This document shows, piece by piece, positions 12,147 through 24,412 of a stretch of 64,000 nt of DNA. The notes below the pieces were generated by a model. That model did not search any database and was not told the DNA's origin. It saw nothing but the letters and a program-made list of their open reading frames with translations. The first letter of the stretch is position 1. Every line of letters begins with the position of its first letter. This stretch comes from Tolypeutes matacus (lineage: Eukaryota > Chordata > Mammalia > Cingulata > Chlamyphoridae): the NCBI GenBank assembly GCA_026826555.1, contig JAKSZT010039542.1, positions 4,722 to 68,721 on the forward strand, read 5' to 3'. The translations under genes and the position numbers were made by a program.

Positions 12147-13096
12147 TTACCACTGGCTATGTGTAGGCAAATGGCTCCTCCTAAAAATTTTCCTTATGGC
12201 CAGCATCACTTCCTTATTCTTAAGGGTGTATACTCATGGATTCAGCACTGAGGTTGCAGTGGTGTGAACTATGGCCACAAACAGCTCCTGTATGACAGAG
12301 GAGGCTGAGGTGGGGGGGCAAGTAGGTGAAGCCCACAGTCCCATAGAAGAGGCACACCACCACGAATTGTCTGGCACAAGTGGACAGAGCTTTGTGGAGC
12401 ACACTGCAGGACCAGCTCTTGAGTAGAAGGAAGTCAATAATGTAAAAGTAGGAGAGGAGGGTGAGCAAGCAAGCCATCATGGCCAAGCAGCAAGTTACAG
12501 TGGAAATGAGCCACTGGTTGAGACTGATGTCACCACAGACCAGTTCCAAGAAGGGCTTAACATCACAGAAGAAGTACTTGAGTTTCTGAAAGCCACAAAA
12601 GTTCAGATGAGCAGTCAGGACTGAATGTATCAGAGCATAAAGGAAGCTGGTGAGCCAGGCCACAGCTGCCAGCAGAGCATACATCTCAGGGTTCATGATG
12701 ATGGGGTAGCGGAGTGGTTAGCTGATGGTCACAATGTGGTCAAAGCCCATGATAGTCAGCAAGATGGACTCTGTGCTTCCCAGAAAGTGGAAGAAGTGCA
12801 TCTGAGTGATACAGCCAAGGAAAGATATGGCCTTTCACTTGGAGAGGAGGTTTGCCATGAGTTTGGTGAGGGTCACCAGAGAATAACAGACATCCAGGCA
12901 GGAAAGATTTTGCAAGAAAAAATTACATAGGGGAGTGGAGTCTTGGCTCTGAGATGACAATCATTAATAAGGCTCCTTTTACAAACAGGTTTAGCAGATA
13001 TGCAAAGAGGAAAATCATGAAGATTACAGTCTGCAACTTCTAAACCCATGGCAATCCCCAAAAAAGAAACTCATTCACCGCAGTGGTGTTCCCCAT
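12147..13096 (-). pseudogene. Olfactory receptor pseudogene, OR12D3-like
   Basis: The family is a seven-transmembrane odorant GPCR of olfactory neurons. The reading frame starts at ATG 13,096 (MGNTTAV, an N-glycosylation site) and runs to TAA 12,147-12,149. The frame keeps OR landmarks: 'LHSPM' after TM1, 'SCLDV'-like TM2 remnants, GCITQMHFFHFLG in TM3, 'SYFYII' in TM5, 'HKALSTCA' in TM6. The TM4-TM6 text (CGFQKLKYFFCDVKP, VVCLFYG) is closest to OR12D3 from memory of the family. It is dead: a TAG at codon 19, TAA in place of Tyr in PMY, TGA in TM3 and TAA after the DRY region. There is also a one-base frameshift in a C7 run (near 12,312-12,318) and a TGA at the TM7 NP motif. DRY reads DHI. 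Usual OR length is about 310 residues, and the overall span fits that. Confidence 0.88.
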
Positions 13097-13099
13097 TGC

Positions 13100-14225
13100 T
13101 TTTGGCAAGAAGGACAACCATGACAATTAGCACATGTGCTCCAGTATATTGTATACAGGTAGTTAGATCAGGTTATCATCTGGAAGAATGTAAGTGTGAT
13201 CTAGGTTAAGCAGATTGAATAGGAGTTGTATTCATTTACAAAAAAAAAAAATACAGAAACAAAAATATGTGCTAGATTCTGTGATATAAGAATATCTATA
13301 TTCTAAGTGATACATAGAAGTAAGCATACTCACAATGCTGTGAAACCTAAAAAGCAGTGCATAAGAAGTAAAGTCAGATAGTCAAAGAAGACATTAAAAA
13401 GAAAGGACAACAAAACACAGTCTGGCCTCACCTATGGCATAAAAATTAATATATTTGATCAAAGCCCATCAAAGATACATTTTTAGAAACTGAAAACCTC
13501 TTTTAATGGAAGCACGAGGAATAATTATTATTTTTGCATCTAGTTGGAGCTTGACATTGCCTAGACCCAAATGTCCTCATTTGTCCTAAAAAGAAGAAGA
13601 AAGTTGTCCACAGCATAAGCCTCTGCAGAGCCTAGAAGACATTAAACACCCACTTCAAAGCTCACGTAGGCAGAGTGAGCTCATCAGCAGACTTGCTGGT
13701 GCAATTACAAGGGAAGTGCTATCAAGAAGGAGAAACTCAACTCTTGAGAAGGATCATAAATAGGAGACCCTTGTGGACACCAGAATAGTCAGCCCTGGAA
13801 TGAGAGCATATCCCACAGACTGAGTTACTATGGAAACATCAGAAAGGAGCAAGGCAAGTGGTAGCCACTGAGGATGTAGGAAAAAAGCAGGTTGACTGCA
13901 AGGAAAAGGGGGCCTTGAGCCTGGAACCTGGAAGAACAACCATATCCTCTCTGCCCACAAAAACCTCCTGCTATTAAATTATCCCAGGTAACTGAACTTG
14001 ATCAAATATGAAGAATAATTAGGAAAAGTTCTGTATCCACATAAAGGTATAATTAGAAAAATAGGAAAATAGAAAATCAATATCTCAACAGAAGAAATCT
14101 TGCCTGAAAAAACAGTTTGTAAGGAAATATAGGGAAACTGTAGCACAACATTCAAAACTGAAGCAATTGAAGTCATAAGAGAATACTTTTTAAATAGACA
14201 AAGAATATGTAAATGTGCAAAACAA
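13100..14225. other. Unassigned DNA upstream of the OR12D3-like pseudogene
   Basis: This would hold OR promoter and 5' non-coding exons, but I can point to none. No repeat recognised. Confidence 0.45.
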
Positions 14226-14229
14226 ATTA

Positions 14230-14560
14230 AATTTCATTGATATATCATTTTGACAAAGGTCAAAATGTTTAAGACATTATTTATGCTTGAGGGTGTTAAT
14301 TACATACAGGCCAGAGTGCAAAGTGATTCAACCTCTATGACACAATTTTCCAATAACTATCAAAAATGAAATGTTCACAGACTTTGAGCTAAGAAGTCCA
14401 GTTCCAATCACTTGTTTCTCAGATGGTTTGCACATAGCAAAAATTATATATGTACCATGATATTCATTTAAGCATGGCAAAAGATTGAAAATAAACTAAA
14501 TAACCATCCTTAAGGAAGTGGTTAAATCCTTTTTGGTACAAAACAAATCTTAAAATAAAC
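14230..14560 (+). mobile_element. Old L1 3'-end fragment
   Basis: Matches the style of the old L1M 3' region: 'aaaaattatatatgtaccatgatattcatttaagcatggcaaaagattgaaaataaactaaataaccatcc'-type text, in which the family describes sparse ORF2/3' UTR sequence, followed by 'gttaaatcctttttggtac'. Strongly diverged. Confidence 0.5.
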
Positions 14561-14564
14561 TAAG

Positions 14565-15235
14565 TTGCTCCATGTGGTGTACGTTACCACATACACAGGC
14601 AAAACACAAACATAATATAAATGCACATATGCAACTAGATCTACTATAAACAAACACTGAATGATTAAACATGAGGAAACTCAAAGGTTTTCTAGCTAAC
14701 AGCTTGTGCCCTAAGTCCATTTGTCTACCCTAGTATCTTCCACAACCTAAATTGAAAGAGTTACTCTCACTCACCCCATCTAATGGCCTCAAATTCTTCC
14801 CATAAAAAAAAAATCTCCTTCTAATGTAATTTCTTTTGTTCAATCAACAACCTGTGCCAATTTCCATACTCTTTACATCTGTCTATGCACACCTTGGAAT
14901 AAAGATAGACTTTTTGTGCATAAGGAAATCCAAGAATCAAAACTGTGCAGACTGATCACCTCTTTGAATTAACAAAGAGTTTGGCTGCTCAAAGCCTCAT
15001 ACGACAAAGAGCTTATATCAATGGAATTTGCCCTTTCTTATTTGCCTAGAAACTAAGCAAGTTGACTCCCTTCTGAATTTCTCCAGATGTGGATGCCTCG
15101 GGACCTTCTCTCAAAGGCCACATTCTCTCAAGTTTAGTTTTCCATAAATATTAATTTATTTTCATTTTTTATGTGCTATTATAACACTGTGTAAAAACAT
15201 TTAACAAAAATAAAAACTTGTGCAGAGATGTGTTG
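14565..15235. other. Unassigned DNA
   Basis: No gene or repeat recognised. Confidence 0.45.
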
Positions 15236-15239
15236 TTCA

Positions 15240-16230
15240 CTAAAAGAGAAAAGAAAAGAGAATATGGATGAAAGAGATGGTACAACACCTACTCTTGGGG
15301 ATCCTAGCAGGTACAAAGCATGTCATCACTTAGAAAATAAATTCAAATACTAAAAGATGATAAAGTTTAAGCTTTAGTCACAGGAAAGCTATATGATCCT
15401 ACTTGAGAGTTGTCAAATGAGGAAAAGCAAACAAAACAGATATCTTAAAAACAAAACAGAAAAAAGTTTTGAAAAAAGCTAGCAAAAAAGAGAGATTATC
15501 TTCAAGGTAGCAGCAGTTAAACTGACAGCTGATGTCTCCATGACAATAATGGAAACAGAACTCAGTGAAGCGAAACACTCCTTGTACTTAAAGTCAATAT
15601 CTATGCATAAAGAATAGTATAAAATGAATTGCATATTTCTCCAATGTAAATAAAATAAAGACATTTTCAGACAAACAATAAATTATAAGACTTCCTATCT
15701 GTGGGCCTTCAATAAAAGAGATCTTAAATGATGTACTTCAAACAGAAGGAAAGACATATCAGGTGAAATGAAAGAGATGCAAGAAGAAATAAACTAAAAA
15801 ACACTGGTCAATGACTGTTAAATCTAAATAAGCATTGACTGTATAAAACCAGATGATGTTTGCTGCTGTAAAAAGACAAATAAGTAGTATATTTTTTAAA
15901 AAAACCTAGTGTACAAAAGGAAATGTGTGTTACCATTTCATGGGTAAAACCATAAAAGAATTAAACCACAGTGCCAAACTTTCACAATAACAGAGGGAAA
16001 TAAAAACAGATGATAAAACATGTTCAGTCAAACCAAAAGAAGTCAAGAAGAGACAAAAAGAAAAGGTTGAGCAATTGAAAGCACAAAATTGAGTAAACAT
16101 TGGATCACAAAGTTTTCATGCATAATAATTATAATAATTATGAATGGACAAAAAGCCACAATTCAATGACAAAGATTATCAGGTTGGATTTTTAAAAGAC
16201 AGGATAAGAAAGGGTTTTCCATGATCAGGT
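15240..16230 (+). mobile_element. Old L1, end of ORF1 and start of ORF2
   Basis: 15,500-15,770 retains L1 ORF1 C-terminal text ('acagctgatgtctccatgacaataatggaa', 'aataaagacattttcagacaaacaa', 'aaatgatgtacttcaaacagaagga'). It is followed by the inter-ORF spacer and a piece like the start of ORF2 near 16,170-16,195 ('acaaagattatcaggttggattttt'). Frames are broken throughout; L1M-age element. Confidence 0.6.
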
Positions 16231-16439
16231 GTTCAAGGAAAGATTACAACTTGCAGGAGAACTGCAAACTGGTAGAAAGGATGATGATACTTCAGAAATT
16301 ATTTTTATTAAATTTTTCTTGAGCTCAGAAGAAATCCTGGCTATGATTAGAAGAGAAACTGACAGATTATTCTTAAAACCTCCTGAACCACAAACCTTCT
16401 CAAAGATGATTACTTTATATATGCACATATGTTGAAGAT

Positions 16440-16640
16440 CACATATTCTGGAGCCAGGCTGCCAGGGATATGAATCCTGATTCTGTCACCCTTTAGCATT
16501 GTGATCTTGGGTAAGTTACTTGGACTTTCTGGGCCCCAGTTTCCTCTTCTATAAATTGTAGATGATAATAGTAACTATAAGTAGTAAAAACTTCTTTTCA
16601 TTGATCTGAAGATTAATTAAAATTTTGTAAGTGAATATAT
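16440..16640 (+). mobile_element. MIR SINE
   Basis: Sense MIR in good order: 'tctggagccaggctgccaggg', 'tcctgattctgtcaccctttagcattgtgatcttgggtaagttacttggactttctgggccccagtttcctcttctataaattg' in pieces, then 'gatgataatagtaa'. Confidence 0.8.
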
Positions 16641-16659
16641 TCTCAATAGATTTTAGAAA

Positions 16660-16739
16660 TGATGGATGGATGGATGGATGACAGAGAGATGGAAACATAT
16701 AGATAGAGAGATAGAGAGATAAAGAGATAGAGAGATAGG

Positions 16740-16785
<46 letters not shown>

Positions 16786-16790
16786 TAGAT
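16660..16790. repeat. Compound (GATG)n/(GATA)n microsatellite
   Basis: Five GATG units, then mixed AGAGAT/AGATAG units ending in about twelve GATA tetramers. Confidence 0.95.
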
Positions 16791-17105
16791 GCCCATGGCT
16801 AATACAAATCCTAAATAAGAATATAGTCCTTTTCCAAGGAAGAACAGAAAGAACTTGTAATCATGAGAATCATAGTCTGCAAAAACTAATCACGTATCTC
16901 CAGAATTTTGCTCTGCTCTCCTGCACTATGGTACTTGTTCAAGGATTACTATTTATCAAAACCCCAAAGATTTTCTCTTCTACAAAAATTGACAATTTGA
17001 TTATAAATTAACACAAAGAAATATCTAAACAATTTAATAAAAAACAAATAGGTGAAGAGGAAGGAACTTTCCATTCCTTATATCTTGTCAAATCTATTGT
17101 GATTA

Positions 17106-17312
17106 AAACCTTAGGTTACCTTTTTTAAAATGGCCTACATCCGTTGCCACAACGGTACTCAGGACAACCTCCAAATCCCAAAGAAGCCCCTGTATTTCAA
17201 CTGATTGTCCCCTCCCTGCCCCAAAAGTGTCAAGTGGCCACTGGCTCTACAAACCTTCAACTTTAATAAAAAAATAAAATAAAAAAAAAAAAAAACAAAC
17301 CTTAGGCTACCT
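17106..17312 (+). mobile_element. Short retroposed fragment with poly(A) and target-site duplication
   Basis: About 140 bases of non-repetitive sequence end in AATAAAAAAATAAAAT and a run of A's up to 17,295. The whole is bracketed by near-identical 16-mers AAACCTTAGGTTACCT (17,106-17,121) and AAACCTTAGGCTACCT (17,297-17,312). This is the hallmark of L1-mediated retroposition of a polyadenylated RNA. The body (17,122-17,265) was not recognised; it could be the 3' end of an mRNA. A frame starting near 17,130 reads AYIRCHNGTQ but I cannot place it. Confidence 0.65.
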
Positions 17313-17314
17313 GC

Positions 17315-17745
17315 ATGAATATTTACAATGAAGCCAAGAAAACAGCTTATGTGGCTTATAAACAGATGCACTTATATTTGACATCCTGAAATTTGATAGA
17401 GGTGTCACTACATATCAGGTGGAGAAAAATCAGTTCTGGAAAAACTGACTACTACTTTATTTTTTAAAAAAGATAAAACTAGATAATTTCCCATCATCTC
17501 TCCTCCTCTCAGAAAATGACAGATGAATTGGGGACTTGAATACGTAAAGTAAAAATTTTAAACATTTATGAAAATCTATAGGAGAATATCTCCATGGCAC
17601 AATTTAGAGCCATTAAGAAAAGAAAGCTGCATTTGAACCACATTGATAAAAAATTTTTAAAAAATAATTCTGTGAGAAACACCATTAATGATGTTAAAAA
17701 ATACAGCAGACTAGGAAACTTACAGCACAAAAAGTATAGCTCCTG
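17315..17745. other. Unassigned DNA, possibly eroded L1
   Basis: AT-rich and without recognised genes. It may belong to the old L1 whose 3' part is clear from 17,750 onward. Confidence 0.4.
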
Positions 17746-17749
17746 CACT

Positions 17750-17980
17750 CTCTCTAAGGCAAAATAGAAATACATATATAAAAGGGCTACTATAAATCAG
17801 TAAAAAAATTTGCAAACGTTGACAAAGAATGCTAAACAGACAATTCACAGAGAAAGAAAATAAAATGACCGTTAAAAATATGAATATGTACTCAGCTTCA
17901 TTAAATCACAGATATTCACATTTAAAAGCATTGAAATATGTTTCCACATTCATTGGTTTAGCAAAAATTTAAAGTATGAG
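17750..17980 (+). mobile_element. Old L1 ORF2 3' fragment
   Basis: Text such as 'gctaaacagacaattcacagagaaagaa', 'aaaatatgaatatgtactcagcttca' and 'cattggtttagcaaaaattta' is typical of the far 3' part of L1 ORF2 in old L1M elements. The younger L1 begins directly after it. Confidence 0.55.
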
Positions 17981-17984
17981 GAGC

Positions 17985-20900
17985 AGATTGTAGGAAAATG
18001 GCATTGAATTAGGCAGATAAGGCTCAGCTTTCTCACAAAAATATCAGAGAAAGACTCCAAAGCTGCCTAAGAGACCTATTTGAGGATTAGTAGATCAGTA
18101 CAGTGCTACACAACTCCCAGGAGGGTGAGAGACAGAGAGACAAAGAACCTGAAACACAAACTGTGAGTTACTAAACCTCCCAGCTGCCAGGAGGAACTAC
18201 CCTCTCCCACCTCCAAGATATTCAGCAGGGATAAAACTCCTGGCTCATTTCAGCTGACTGAGAGGGGAGCAAACATCTTCTTCTCTGCCATCTGTTACAA
18301 GGGAAAAGGGAGGGGGAATTGGGGGGCTTTTCTTTAATGAAATTTGCAAGTGGAGCTGACTTTGAATCTTGACTTAGGCCAGAGGAAAACAAAGGAAAGA
18401 CAAGAGAGATACACCTCTCTGGAAAGGTGCGCCAACAACCACCACCTGCTGGTCACTCTGGAAATTACATGGACAGAAACTGCTTAGGAGCTCTCTTTAT
18501 CCCACACCTGGGAGAAAGTATGTGACCCATTAGTGAATACCTATCATGATTTTGATAACTTAAGCAGGGCAATTTTAAAGACTAAGGATAAGTTGAACAA
18601 AATATCAAGAAAACCTCTGAAAAAATAATAACAATAGGCAAGAGAAAGAAATTGGCCATCTGAGTAAATGTACCAACATATCAGATGCCTAGACATTAGC
18701 AAAAAATTTCAATCCATACTAGGAAACAGGAAGAGATCACCCATCCAAAGGAACAAACCAAATACCCTGAAGAGATTCAGGATTTGAGACAATTAATCAA
18801 TGATAATCATAAAACTCCCTAAATCAACTTAATAAATTCAAAGAAAATATGACTAAAGAGATAAAAGATATTAAGAAGACACTGGGAAAGCATAAATAAC
18901 GATTTGAAAGCCAGCAAAGAAATGTAACAGACCTTATGGGAAAGAAAGACATGATGGATGAAAAATAAATTAGAGGCACATAAAAGCAGATTTGAATTGT
19001 TTGAAGACAGAATTAGTGATTTCAAAGACAGAACATCTGAACTGGAAAAGGCAGGAGACAAGAAAGAGAAAAGAATGGAAAAAAATGGAATTAGGTCTCA
19101 GGGAATTAAAAGACAATGCAAAATGCAAAATAATATATATTACTGTTGTCCCAGAAGGAGAAGAAAATGGAAAAGGGACAGAAAGAATATTTGAGGAAAT
19201 AATGATTGAAAACTTCCCAAGACTTATGGAGGACATAAATATCAATATCCAAGAAGGACAACACACTCCAAACAGAATAAACACTAATAGACATTCCCTG
19301 AGACAGCTAATATTCAGAATGACAAATATCAGATATAAAGAGAAGATTTTGAAAGCAGCAAGAGAAAATCAAAACATCACATACAAGGGAAACTCCATAA
19401 GATTAAGTGCTGACCTCTCATCAGAAACTATAGAGATGAGAAGAAACTGATATGATGTATTTAAGGTACTAAAAGAGAAAAACTGCGAGCCAAGAATTCT
19501 GTATCTAGCAAAGCTGTCCTTCAAAAATAAGGGGTAGTTCAGAGTCTTCATAGACAAATAAAAACTGATAGACTATGTTACCAAAAGACCAGAATAACAA
19601 GAGATAGTAAACGGAGTGCTGAAGGCTGAAAGGAAAAAACAAGGGTGAGAAATGTGGAGAAGAATGTAGAAATGAAGATTGTTAGAAAGAGTGAAAAAGA
19701 TAGACTATAGTATGATATAACAACAGAAAGTCAAAAGTCAAAATGGATGAAGTAAATAATGCCTTTACAGTTATAACATTGAATGTTAATGGCTTGAACT
19801 CCCCAATCAAAAGACACAGACTGATAAAAGGATTAAAAATTATGAGCCTACTATATGTTGTCAACAAGAAACTCATGTCAGATGTAAGGACACAACCATG
19901 TTAAAAGTGAAAGGCTAGAAAAAGATATTCCACACAAATAGTAACCAAATAAGCTGGAGTAGTGATACCAATATCAGACAAAATAGATTTTAAATGCAAA
20001 ACTATTATAAGGGATGAAGAAGGTCATTATATATTTAATAAAAAGGTAATTTCAACAAAAAGAAATAACAATTCTAAATATTAACGCAAATGACCTCAGT
20101 GCCCCAAGATACAGGAGGCACACCTTGGCAAAGCTGAAGGGAGAAATAGATGTTTCCACAATACTATTTGGAGACTTCAATACAACACTTTCAGTATTGG
20201 ATAGAACATCTGGACAGAGGATAAATAAAAAAAAACAGAGATCATGAATCATATGGTAAATGTACAGGAACTAACAGATATCTATAGAGCATTGCACCCC
20301 AAAACAGCAATCTGTTATTTTCAACTAGTCATGGTTCCTTTTCCAAGATAAACCATATATTGGGTCAAAAGACAAGTCTCAATAAATTTTTTTTCAATGA
20401 ATTTATAAAGATTGAAATTATACAAAACACTTCCTTTGATCATAACAGAATGAAGATGGAAATCAATAATGAACTGAAAAAAGGAAAATTCATAAATATA
20501 TTGATATTAAACAACACACTCTTAAAAAATCAGTGTGTCAAAGAAGAAATTGCAAGAGAATTCAGCAAATGAGATGAATGAAAATGAAAATATAACATAT
20601 CATATCTTAATGGACACTGCAAAGACAGTGCTGAGAGGAAAATTCATAGCCCTCAATGCTTACATTAAAAATAAAGAGCTAAATTTGATTATCTAACTGA
20701 ACACCTGGAAGAACTATGAATAGAACAACAAACTAATCTCAATCCAAGACAAAGGTTATAGTAAAGATCAGAGTAGAAATAAATGAAATCGAGGACAAAA
20801 AATAAATAAATAAACAAAACCAAAAGTTGGTTCTTTGAGAAAATCAATAAAATCGACTAACCTTGAGCTAGACTGACAAAGAAAAAAAGAGAGAAGACAC

Positions 20901-22058
20901 AAATAAATAAAACCAGAAATGAGAGGGGGATATTACCACCGACCCCATAGAAATAAGAGAAATCATAAGAGGATACTATGCACAACCGTTTGCCAAAAAA
21001 CAAGACAATGTAGATGAGATGGACAAATTCTTAAAAACACTTGAACCACCTACAAAGACTTTAAAAGAAANNNNNNNNNNAAAAGTGAAGAGATTGAAAC
21101 AGTCATCAAAAGCCTCCCAAAGATGAAAAGCCCAGGATCAGATGGCTTCACAGGTGAATTCTACCAATCATTCAAAGATGAACTAATACCAGTCTTGCTC
21201 AAAATCTTCCAAAAAAATTAAACAGGAAAGAATGTTACCAAATTCATTCCATGAAGACATCATCACTCTAACGCCAAAGCCAGATAATAATACTCCAAAA
21301 AAAAAAAAAAAAAGAGCCAATATGCCTAATGAATATAGATGCAAATATCCTAAACAAAATACTTACAAACCAAATCCAAGAGCACATTAAAAGAATTAAA
21401 CACAACGATCAAGTGAATTTTATCCAAGGCATGCAAGGGTGGTTCAACAAAAAAAAATCAATTTGTGTAATAAACCATATTGATAAATTAAAGAAGAAAA
21501 ATCACATGATCCTCTTGATTGATGCAGAAAAGGCATTTGACAAAATACAGCACCCTTTCTTGATAAAAACACTCCAAGAGATAGGAATAGAAGGAAGCTT
21601 TCTCAATATGGTAAAGTGAATATATGAAAAACCTACAGCTAGTATTGTACTCAATGGTGAAAGACTGAAAACTTTCCTGCTGAGATCAGGAACAAGGCAA
21701 GGATGCCCACTGTCACCATTTTTATTCAATATTGTACTAGAAGTTCTAGCTAGAGCAATTAGGCTGGACTAAGAAATAAAAAGCATACAAAAGGAATGGA
21801 AGAAATAAAACTTTCACTATTCACTGATGACATGATCCTATATCGAGAAAATCCTGAAAAATCCACAGAAAAGCTACTAGAATTAAAATATGAGTTCAGG
21901 AAAGTGGTGAGATACAAGATTAATATGCAAAAATCAATAGCATTTCTGTACACTACTGATATGTAATCTGAGGATGAAATTAGAAAAAAAAATCCATTTA
22001 TAATAGTGACTAAAACAATCAAATATTTAGGAATAAACTTGAGCAAGGACATATAGGG
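17985..22058 (+). mobile_element. L1 LINE with 5' UTR, ORF1 and 5' two-thirds of ORF2, decayed
   Basis: A roughly 4.1 kb L1 in sense orientation. 17,985-18,600 looks like a 5' UTR. ORF1 (RNA-binding chaperone) spans about 18,600-19,640; its conserved RRM/CTD text is readable at 18,992-19,450 (EEIMIENFPRL, KEKILKAAREN, IRLSADLSSET) but is interrupted. ORF2 starts at ATG 19,744 with the endonuclease motif ITLNVNGLNSPIKRHRL. The reverse-transcriptase core follows: [16 protein letters not shown] at about 21,499-21,550 and the active site as FTDD near 21,816-21,830 (usual FADD). Multiple stops and frameshifts break both ORFs. The element ends abruptly at 22,058 without 3' UTR or poly(A), so the 3' part is lost. 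A 10-base N gap lies inside ORF2. Confidence 0.85.
21071..21080. other. Assembly gap (10 N)
   Basis: Ten N's within the L1 ORF2, flanked by A-rich sequence; probably a gap of unknown true length. Confidence 0.99.
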
Positions 22059-22544
22059 CATTCCTTTTTAATGATTTTATCACCCAGTTTTCTTAATTGC
22101 AATCTACAGAACCAATCATAACTGTATTAAGAATAAATAAACTTATTAATGAACATTGGGACCATCACAAAGTCTCCTGGAAGGAGCGATAATCACGCTT
22201 GGACACTGCTGGACACAAACACTGCAGGTTCCACTAGAGAAGCTGCACACTGCATCCAAGACCCCAGTGTTGCTATTCCCTCAAGTGGATTTTGAGACCA
22301 ACACACTCCACAGCATGGTATTCCACATAGACTGCTTTCTCACAGTGCTCTCCTTAAATTGACACCTAAGGCTGCAGCATCTAAAGTTTGTACCCAGTAC
22401 ACATACCTGCATTCAAGCTGTTAAGGGAGATGGGGAAAACGAGTTTTAGTCTTAGGAATTATTATTGGACATAATTTAAGATGTTGTTCAATGATGCTTG
22501 GTAGCTGCAATGCACACTAAAATGACTAGAACATGAGTTAGATT
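22059..22544. other. Unassigned DNA between L1 elements
   Basis: Less AT-rich than its surroundings (22,150-22,420). No repeat or gene recognised; the 68-codon frame at 22,156-22,362 has no domain. Confidence 0.45.
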
Positions 22545-24412
22545 TATATTATCTACTTTATTTTTTCGTTTAAAAATTATTTTGAATTAAGTTTTAGATT
22601 ACATAAATGTTACATCAAAAAATATAGGGGTATTCCCATGTATCCTACTCCCTAACCCTCCCTCACTTCCCCCCATTAACAATATCTTTCATTAGAGTGG
22701 TACATTTGTTAAATTTGATGAACAGATATTGAAGCATTGCTATTAACCATGATCTGTAGTTTATATTATAGTTTACACTTTGCACCACACAATTTTATAG
22801 GATTTGACAGAAAGCATAATGACCTGTATCTGTCATTGTTATGTCATTCAGGACAATTCCAATGTCTCAAAAATGCCCCATGTTGCACCAATTCTTCCCT
22901 CTCCCTCCCTTCAGAATCTCTGTTGGCCACTGCCTTTAGATCAATGTTACAAGTTCTTCCATTGCTAGAATAATAAGTCTACTTTAGTCCATAGCTGTGT
23001 TTCCCCCGTTATGTTTGTTCATTCCTCAGACTTGAGAATTTCAGGATGATGATGCCTACTCTGTTTCTGATTGAGAAGGCCTTGGGTTCTATGGGGCAGG
23101 TGAATGGAACTGTCTGTAACCTAAAGCTTCTTTGAAAATAAAGCAAATAATAATAATAATAATAATAATAAGACACTGGGGGAACTTATGGGAGAAATTG
23201 TTACTGTACATAAAAGATAACATCTTACAGTGATAAAAGACACAATGAAATTTTTTTCAATTTAAAATTTTTGCATTTTACTTGTTTTATTATTATGATT
23301 TTATTTTCTTTTCATTTTCATCTATTGGTATTTTTGGGTCTGTTTTTGGGAGGTTTGAATTGCAGAAGGGTCATGACTGTGGCAGGGAATGATCACTGGT
23401 ATGGTGTGACAGTGATGGAGGGATGTGTAGAGAGGGGTGCACTTGGGGCATGCCTCTATGCAATATGTTTACATTGTCATGGGGTGTTGTCTTGGTGGGT
23501 GGAGATACACACAGTAACTTAAAGAATATTGAGTATTCATCAAGGGAAGTCCTGCCACATCTTCTAATAGAGCAGCAAGAATCCCTGGAGGACATGGGCA
23601 GTGCCTAGTGAAAGAGGCAGACAAATATGCCAGGCCCTTGATATTGATGGTTCTATTTATGAACCTTGTTCTTGTGAAATTGAACCTTTGCCTATTATTA
23701 TATATTGCCTTACAGTTACCTCCTGAAAGCCTCCTTGTTGCTCAAATGTGGCCTCTTTCTAAGCCAAACTCAGCATATAAACTTACTACCTTCCCCGTGG
23801 TGTGGGAAATAACTCCTGGGGATGAGAATCCCTGGCACTGAGGTATTATTACCAAGTGCCAACTAGAAATGCATTTGGAAAAAGACTTTGATCAAAAGGA
23901 GGAAATGTTAAATATAAACGAGCCAGGAGTTTGCACTTATATATGTTTCATCAGGATCTCATTGACTGCCATGGTAAATAGTGCCTCAAGTAAGGAGGCT
24001 CCTGAGGGCTCTAGAGACATCTAGACTCTATAGGCAGGGCAGACAATATTAGGAATTTGACACTCTGTCAGTGGGCCTTAGGTTGGAATATATGCTCCCC
24101 AATGTATTAGTTAGACTCATTTATAATTTCCACACACATGGCTCTTCTACTCCTTTTATTTGAACCTTTAATTAGCACTGTACTCATTAAACATATGTCC
24201 CAGAGACTTAAATCTTCAATCTATCCATATGCTGTTAGAGCCCTGAATCTCAACGGTGTTGCAACACCTACTCTCCAGTTCACTGGGCTTGCCCAGGACA
24301 ACTAACAAAAGGATGATGATGGATAACATCCATACCAAAAAACAGAGAGTATGTACAGCAACAAGCAAGAAAGTTTCTTCCACATGCCCCATGGGATATA
24401 TTATCTACTTTA
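22545..24412 (-). mobile_element. 5'-inverted (twin-primed) L1 insertion with 16-bp target duplication
   Basis: The outer 16-mers TATATTATCTACTTTA (22,545-22,560 and 24,397-24,412) are identical target-site duplications. Inside, the left part (22,561 to about 23,095) is the reverse complement of an L1 3' UTR terminus, with its short poly(A) seen as TTTTTT at the left edge. The right part (about 23,100-24,396) is L1 3' UTR in the opposite, + orientation. It matches 39,720-39,910 and 40,395-40,800 and, at its end, window positions 1-400. A single duplication around two head-to-head segments is what twin priming produces. (AAT)n lies at 23,147-23,171. No ORF is retained; 60-83-codon frames here are chance. 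Confidence 0.75.

Noticed and set aside
16660..16790. CRISPR-like regular repeats
   Set aside because: Simple tetranucleotide array without spacers, in a mammalian genome.
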